Origin: Zoogloeaceae bacterium
GTDB taxonomy: Bacteria > Pseudomonadota > Gammaproteobacteria > Burkholderiales > Rhodocyclaceae
Assembly: GCA_031282665.1 (NCBI GenBank)
Contig: JAITDH010000172.1
Coordinates: 1-5,706, forward strand
Length of the DNA stretch: 5,706 nt
Reading direction: 5' to 3'
Shown here piece by piece: positions 1-5,706 of this stretch (positions are counted from its first letter, which is position 1; every line of letters starts with the position of its first letter). Under the pieces are notes generated by a model. That model was not told the origin of the DNA, did not search any database, and was given only the letters and a program-made list of their open reading frames with translations. The position numbers and the translations under genes are program-made.

Positions 1-31
1 CGCATGTGCCGATGCGGCTGCACGACGTAAC

Positions 32-115
32 GCCCCGTTGGGGCTACATGATCTTGAGGCCATGTTCCCCCCGGCTGACGCCGGGGGTTATCGAAATCGC
101 GTCCCTTCGGGACGC
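32..115. repeat. Cluster of three GC-rich perfect hairpins
   Basis: Three perfect inverted repeats lie within 84 bases. The first is GCCCC-GTT-GGGGC at 32-44 (5-bp stem, 3-base loop). It can extend by GTA/TAC (27-29 with 45-47) across a two-base bulge. The second is CCCCCGGC-TGAC-GCCGGGGG at 68-87 (8-bp stem, 4-base loop). The third is GCGTCCC-TTC-GGGACGC at 99-115 (7-bp stem, 3-base loop). None is followed by a T-tract, so they are not classical intrinsic terminators. The spacing and purely palindromic character resemble a repetitive extragenic palindromic element or a structured RNA, but I cannot assign a family from one copy. The hairpins themselves are directly visible; their function is unknown. 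Confidence 0.6.
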
Positions 116-238
116 ATCCGGCATGGTCATTCATGGCAGATAGCGGATAACGGCGGAATTCAGGATTATTGACATGGCATCCTCCACTTTTAAGGAAGCG
201 TCAAAGAGTAAACCCTACTTTTTGTCGGTTCAGTCAGC

Positions 239-269
239 AAAAAAGAGCAGGCAAAGCCCGCCCTTTTTT
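239..269. terminator. Terminator-like inverted repeat flanked by A6 and T6
   Basis: The stem arms are 245-252 and 256-263 around an AAA loop, continued outward by A6 (239-244) pairing with T6 (264-269). In plus-strand RNA the stem has two A-C mismatches (246/262 and 249/259). In minus-strand RNA the same two positions become G-U wobbles, so the stem is unbroken and ends in a U-tract. It can therefore work as a bidirectional Rho-independent terminator but should be stronger for leftward (minus-strand) transcription. Its place before hydG fits insulation of the hyd operon from upstream transcription, or termination of antisense transcripts. The hairpin is seen directly; activity is inferred. 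Confidence 0.6.
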
Positions 270-414
270 GGTGAAAGAGCAACGCAACACCAAGGCTGGG
301 CTGGCTTTTGTGCGGGATAGACATGGACGCACCCTACAGAAAACAGAAAATCGGGCAACATCTTGCCGCTGGCGGCACAATCGGAACCGGACGGCAGGGA
401 ACTTGCCGAGAGAA

Positions 415-418
415 AGGA
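415..418 (+). promoter_or_regulatory. Ribosome binding site that fixes the hydG start
   Basis: AGGA at 415-418, inside GAAAGGAAC, lies five bases before ATG 424. It decides the start of hydG: the reading frame remains open back to a TTG at 169, but that start has no such signal, and the added 85 residues are basic, low-complexity sequence that passes through the terminator-like repeat and has no HydG homology. Confidence 0.8.
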
Positions 419-423
419 ACATC

Positions 424-1798
424 ATGGAGAAGCTTGTCGATTGGCTGTGGCCAGCCGAAGTGGAGGAGACGCTGCGCCATGCCGTCTCCAGCGACACGGG
501 GCGCGTGCGCGCGGTGTTGGACAAGGCGCGCGAGTTGCACGGGCTGGACGCGGACGACGTGGCGGCGCTGTGCGGCGCCGCGCCTGAACTGACGGAAGAG
601 TTGTTCGCCGCCGCCAGGGAAGTCAAGGAACAGATTTATGGGCGGCGCATGGTGCTGTTCGCGCCGCTCTATATCTCCAATGTCTGCGGCAACGATTGCA
701 GTTATTGCGCGTTCCGCGCGGGCAACCGGGCGCTTGCGCGCACGGCGCTCGACATGGACGCGATTCGCGCCGAGACGCGCGCGCTTGTGAAACAAGGGCA
801 CAAACGCCTGCTGCTGGTGGCCGGGGAAGGTTATTCCAGGGCGCTTGGCGGTTTTGGCTACATCCTCGACGCGATCCGGGCTGTCTATGAAGTCACCGAG
901 GCGCAAGGTCATATCCGGCGGCTCAACGTCAACCTCGCGCCGTTGACGGTCGACGAATTCACACGCCTGAAGGAAGCCGGGATCGGCACCTACCAGCTCT
1001 TCCAGGAAACCTATCACCGACCGACCTACGCGGCGGTGCATCTTGCCGGTCGGAAACGCGATTTCGACTGGCGGGTCACGGCGTTCGACCGCGCCATGCA
1101 GGCTGGCATCGACGACGTCGGCATGGGCGTACTGTTCGGTCTTGCCGACTGGCGGTTCGAGATTCTCAGCCTGATGCGGCACATCGCCCACCTCGAAGCA
1201 CTCTTCGGCGTCGGTTGCCATACCATCAGCGTGCCGCGCATGGAACCAGCGGACGGATCGGCGCTGTCGATGGCGCCGCCCGCGCCGGTCAGCGACAGCG
1301 ATTTCAAGAAGCTGGTCGCCATCCTCCGCCTGGCCGTGCCCTACACCGGCATCATCCTGTCGACGCGCGAATCGGCGGCGATCCGCCGCGAATGCTACGC
1401 GCTCGGCATTTCGCAAATTTCCGCAGGCAGCCGCACCAATCCGGGCGGATACGCTGGCAATGAATCGGCCGGTCAGTTCCAGCTTGGCGACCACAGACCG
1501 CTCGACGAGGTGATCGCCGAACTGGCGGCGATGGGCTTCATTCCCTCGTTCTGTACGGCCTGCTACCGGCTTGGACGCACCGGGCGCGACTTCATGGATC
1601 TTGCCAAGCCCGGACTGATCAAGCAGAAATGCGATCCCAACGCAGTAACCACTTTTCTCGAATACGTGCTCGATTACGGCTCGGACGCCGCCCGTTGCGC
1701 GGGTGAGGCGGCCATCGCCTGCGAACTGGGCCGCATGGAAGCCAAGACGCGGCGCAATGCCGAAAAAATGCTCACGCACATCCGCAGCGGAAAACGGG

Positions 1799-1812
<14 letters not shown>
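424..1812 (+). CDS. hydG: [FeFe]-hydrogenase H-cluster maturase HydG (radical SAM tyrosine lyase)
   Basis: HydG is a cytoplasmic radical SAM enzyme that cleaves L-tyrosine to p-cresol and a dehydroglycine fragment. From that fragment it makes the CO and cyanide ligands, released as an Fe(CO)2(CN)-cysteine synthon. The predicted protein has 462 residues, close to the usual family length of about 470. The radical-SAM motif CX3CX2C is at C88, C92 and C95 (CGNDCSYC). Family blocks follow in order: GTYQLFQETYH at 188-198, then SAGSRTNPGG at 333-342. The C-terminal auxiliary-cluster motif CX2CX22C is at C377, C380 and C403. This last motif holds the extra iron-sulfur cluster with its labile iron and separates HydG from the thiamine enzyme ThiH. 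Start 424 is chosen for its ribosome binding site and because homology begins there. The gene opens the operon and its 3' end overlaps the aspartase-like gene by 14 bases. All key cysteines are present, so the enzyme looks intact. Confidence 0.97.
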
Positions 1813-3212
<1,400 letters not shown>

Positions 3213-3220
<8 letters not shown>

Positions 3221-4493
3221 TTCGCCAGATTCCCTCCAGGAAACACCCAAGGGCCTGCGCCTGCACATCGGCCTGTTCGGCCAGCGCAACAGCGGCAAAT
3301 CGACGTTGATGAACGCGCTGGTCGGGCAGGCGGTGTCGATCGTCTCCGCGCATCCCGGCACGACCACCGATCCGGTGGAAAAGGCTTTTGAACTCGCGCC
3401 GCTCGGCGCCGTGGTGTTCATCGACACCGCCGGTCTCGACGACGCGGGCGAACTGGGCGCGTTGCGCGTCGAACGGACGCGGGCGGTGATCGAGCGCACC
3501 GACCTGGCGCTGATCGTCGTCGCCGACGGCCGGATCGGCACACTCGAACAGGAACTGATCGCCACCCTGCGTGCGCAGCGCACGCCCTTCGTCGTCGTCT
3601 TCAACAAGGCGGACCTGAACGAACCTGCCAAGGCGCTGCTCCAGGAACTGGCCAATGACGACATCGAGTCGGCCACCGTCTGCGCCGCGCAAGGCCAGGG
3701 CATCGACGCGCTCAAGGAGGCGATGATCCACCGGGCGCCGGGCGGCGGACTGGAAGAAGCGCGTCTGATCGGCGACCTGATCGGCCCCGGCGATCTTGTC
3801 GTGCTGGTCGTGCCGATTGATCTCGGCGCGCCGAAAGGGCGGCTGATCCTGCCGCAGGTGCAGACGTTGCGCGATATTCTGGACAGTGACGCGGCCAGCC
3901 TGATGGTCAAGGAACGCGAGCTGGCGGCACTGCTGCCCAGGCTGTCCGTGCCGCCGCGCCTCGTCGTCTGCGATTCGCAAGTGGTGCTCAAGGCCGCCGC
4001 CGATACGCCGCCCGAAATTCCGCTGACCACTTTTTCGATCCTGCAAGCCCGCTTCAAAGGGGATGTGATCGGTTTTGCCGAAGGCGCGGGCGCGATTTCG
4101 CGCCTTGTGCCCGGAGACCGCGTGCTGATCGCCGAAGCCTGCTCGCACCACGCGCTGGCCGACGACATCGCGCGTGTAAAAATTCCACGCTGGCTGCGCC
4201 AATTCGCTGGCGGTGGCCTGGAGATCGAAATCCGGTCGGGGCGGGATTTTCCCGCCGACCTGACCCCCTACGCGCTGATCGTGCAATGCGGCGGCTGCAC
4301 GGTGACGCGCCGCCAGATGCTCGCGCGCCAATATCGCGCGGCGTGCCAGGGTGTGCCGATGACCAATTACGGCATGGCCATTTCCGTGGTGCAGGGCGTC
4401 CTCGACCGTTCGCTGCAATGTTTCCCCGCCGCACTGGACGCCTATCGCCGCGCGCTGGCGGCGGGCGCAAACGCATCTTCCGGGTGTCATTGA
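3213..4493 (+). CDS. hydF: [FeFe]-hydrogenase H-cluster maturation GTPase HydF
   Basis: HydF is the scaffold and carrier on which the [2Fe] subcluster is completed before transfer to apo-hydrogenase; its GTPase activity gates interactions with the partners. The 426-residue protein has the family's three parts. The N-terminal GTPase domain has the P-loop GQRNSGKS (23-30), the switch I stretch GTTTDP (49-54), DTAG (71-74) and NKAD (131-134). A middle dimerisation region follows. The C-terminal cluster domain has CSH at 310-312 and CGGC at 359-362, ahead of a conserved NYG-type tail. The residue before CGGC is Gln358, where many HydFs have histidine (the CxH...HCxxC motif), so the cluster ligand set is Cys310, Cys359 and Cys362 plus a labile site. 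ATG 3213 lies inside the aspartase stop region with a weak GGGG (3202-3205) upstream, implying translational coupling. One base separates its stop from hydE. Confidence 0.96.
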
Positions 4494-4494
4494 C

Positions 4495-5694
4495 ATGGGC
4501 ATCGCGGCGGCTGGCGGCACGGCGACGATTGTTTGGCATCGGCACGCGCCAGCCCGTCCAGCCCGTCCGAAAGCTTCCAGCGCATTTGCCCATCTGCTCG
4601 CGGGCGATTGGCAAAACAGCGGCGGCGTGCGTGAGGTGCTGCGCCGTATCCTGTCCACGACCGATCCGCAAGAGATCGAAGCGTTGCGCGAGGCCACCGA
4701 AAGCACACTGCGCGCGCATTGCGGCGACGACGTGCGGCTGCGCGGCCTGATCGAATTCTCCAATCGTTGCGCGCTCGACTGCCGCTATTGCGGCATCCGC
4801 CGCGGCAACCGGAACCTTGCGCGCTATACGCTGACCCTGGATGAAGTCGTGGCCTGCGCGCGCTGGTGCGCCGACCAGGGCTATGGCTCACTGGTTCTGC
4901 AAGCCGGCGAGCGGCGCGACCGCGTGTTTACGCGCCGCGTCGAAACGATGGTGCGCGCGATCAAGGCCGCGACACGTGGCGCAACGCGGCCGGAAGGGTT
5001 GGGCATCACCCTGTGCCTCGGCGAACAAAGCGAAGAAACCTATGCGCGCTGGTTCGCCGCTGGCGCGCATCGCTATCTTCTGCGCATCGAAACCACGTCG
5101 CCCACGCTGTTCGCCGCCCTGCATCCCGCCGAACAGCGCATCGAAACGCGCATCGCCTGCCTGAAGACGCTGCGCGCGATGGGCTACCAGGTCGGCACCG
5201 GCGTAATGATCGGCCTGCCGGGCCAGACGATCGAGCATCTGGTCGACGACCTCCTGTTCTTCCGCGACATGGACATCGACATGATCGGCATGGGCCCCTA
5301 TATTCCGCACGCCGACGCCGTGCTGCCCGGCGCGCAGGCGATCCCCCCCGCGCCGGAACGCCTGCGCCTTGGCCTGCGCATGATCGCCGCCGCCCGCCTT
5401 CTGCTGCGCGACATCAATATTGCCGCCACCACTGCCTTGCAGGCGATGACCGACGACGGACGCGAACAGGGTCTGTGTTTCGGCGCCAACGTCATCATGC
5501 CGCAGGTCACGCCCCCGCGTGTGCGTCCGTTGTACACGCTCTACGAAGGCAAGCCCTGCCTCGACGAATCCGCCGGTCAGTGCGCCGAATGCCTCGAAAT
5601 GCGCATTGCCTCGGTCGGCAGAAAAATAGCGCGGGATCAGTGGGGCGATTCGGCGCGTTTCGCAAAGCGGAACCTGTCCCGATCACGTCCTTGA
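4495..5694 (+). CDS. hydE: [FeFe]-hydrogenase H-cluster maturase HydE (radical SAM)
   Basis: HydE is a cytoplasmic radical SAM enzyme that acts on the Fe(CO)2(CN)-cysteine complex made by HydG and converts it into the precursor of the diiron subcluster. The predicted protein has 399 residues against about 350 for the well-studied Thermotoga enzyme. The radical-SAM motif CX3CX2C is at C92, C96 and C99, followed by the YCGIRRGN context. Family blocks include LVLQAGE (133-139), GLPGQT (240-245) and GANVIMP (330-336). A CX7CX2C motif at C355, C363 and C366 matches the accessory-cluster site that only some HydEs keep. By eye, homology begins near residue 30, leaving an Ala/Arg/Pro-rich N-terminal extension. 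No ATG, GTG or TTG codon is available between residue 1 and that point, so ATG 4495 is the only standard start. No ribosome binding site is visible, and translation probably depends on ribosomes finishing hydF one base upstream. Confidence 0.96.
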   Translation: MGIAAAGGTATIVWHRHAPARPARPKASSAFAHLLAGDWQNSGGVREVLRRILSTTDPQEIEALREATESTLRAHCGDDVRLRGLIEFSNRCALDCRYCGIRRGNRNLARYTLTLDEVVACARWCADQGYGSLVLQAGERRDRVFTRRVETMVRAIKAATRGATRPEGLGITLCLGEQSEETYARWFAAGAHRYLLRIETTSPTLFAALHPAEQRIETRIACLKTLRAMGYQVGTGVMIGLPGQTIEHLVDDLLFFRDMDIDMIGMGPYIPHADAVLPGAQAIPPAPERLRLGLRMIAAARLLLRDINIAATTALQAMTDDGREQGLCFGANVIMPQVTPPRVRPLYTLYEGKPCLDESAGQCAECLEMRIASVGRKIARDQWGDSARFAKRNLSRSRP

Positions 5695-5706
5695 GCGGAT
5701 GCTGAA

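Larger units (their letters stand above)
1..423. other. Upstream intergenic region with structured DNA, no convincing plus-strand gene
   Basis: This stretch before hydG shows no plus-strand gene I can support. A frame open from position 2 to a TGA at 170-172 runs through two perfect palindromes and has no recognisable protein character; it could at most be the tail of a gene cut by the window edge. Positions 121-360 are visibly richer in A and T than the operon. The region contains three GC-rich hairpins, a minus-strand ribosome-binding-site-like sequence with a 14-codon ORF, a terminator-like inverted repeat and a 7-base tandem duplication (ACAGAAA, 336-349). I searched 270-420 for a sigma-70, sigma-54 or FNR-type promoter for the operon and found none that matches well, so the promoter position is open. 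Confidence 0.6.

Noticed and set aside
27..115. CRISPR repeats
   Set aside because: The three palindromes differ in sequence and length, and there is no regular repeat-spacer pattern.
2..172. Plus-strand tail of an upstream protein ending at TGA 170-172
   Set aside because: The frame crosses two perfect palindromes and its translation has no protein-family character. It cannot be excluded without the sequence to the left.
169..197. TTGACA at 169-174 as the -35 of a plus-strand promoter
   Set aside because: The hexamer is perfect, but at 15-18 bases downstream there is only TAAGGA-like sequence and no credible -10. It also lies upstream of the terminator-like repeat.
298..314. Sigma-54 type -24/-12 promoter around TGGC and TGTGC
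   Set aside because: GG and GC are not 10 bases apart in any register, so the strict spacing fails.
169..423. Extended hydG start at TTG 169 adding 85 residues
   Set aside because: It has no ribosome binding site and no HydG homology, and it would run through the terminator-like repeat. ATG 424 has AGGA at correct spacing.

Overview
The window holds a compact, all-plus-strand operon for assembling the catalytic cofactor (H-cluster) of [FeFe]-hydrogenase. The order is hydG (424-1812), an aspartase-like gene (1799-3220), hydF (3213-4493) and hydE (4495-5694). All three dedicated maturases are complete. HydG has both the radical-SAM CX3CX2C motif and the C-terminal CX2CX22C motif. HydF has a P-loop GTPase domain and a C-terminal Cys-rich cluster domain. 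HydE has the radical-SAM CX3CX2C motif and the optional CX7CX2C accessory-cluster motif.

The sequence is GC-rich and strongly biased to G/C in third codon positions, with the long antisense shadow frames typical of such DNA. It looks like a free-living or anaerobic-niche Pseudomonadota. A Rhodocyclales-like betaproteobacterium is my guess from composition and overall look, but I cannot verify it. No hydrogenase structural gene lies in the window.

Layout: positions 1-423 carry no convincing plus-strand gene. They hold a cluster of three GC-rich hairpins (32-115), a tiny ribosome-binding-site-plus-ORF signature on the minus strand (131-187), a terminator-like inverted repeat flanked by A6/T6 (239-269), and the hydG ribosome binding site (415-418). 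From 424 to 5694 the genes are packed end to end: two overlap by 14 and 8 bases, and the last pair is separated by one base. This implies one transcript with translational coupling. The last 12 bases are non-coding as far as visible.

How the genes work together, from knowledge of the families: HydG cleaves tyrosine and delivers Fe(CO)2(CN) synthons. HydE processes that synthon toward the diiron centre. HydF is the GTPase scaffold on which the [2Fe] subcluster, with its azadithiolate bridge, is completed and then handed to the hydrogenase. The aspartase-like enzyme would release ammonia and fumarate from aspartate. Its position between hydG and hydF, overlapping both, suggests that it supplies ammonia for the bridging amine, which is the most interesting aspect of the window. 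The system is not new as a whole. The points worth a second look are the embedded aspartase, a His-to-Gln change in the HydF cluster motif, and the structured upstream region.
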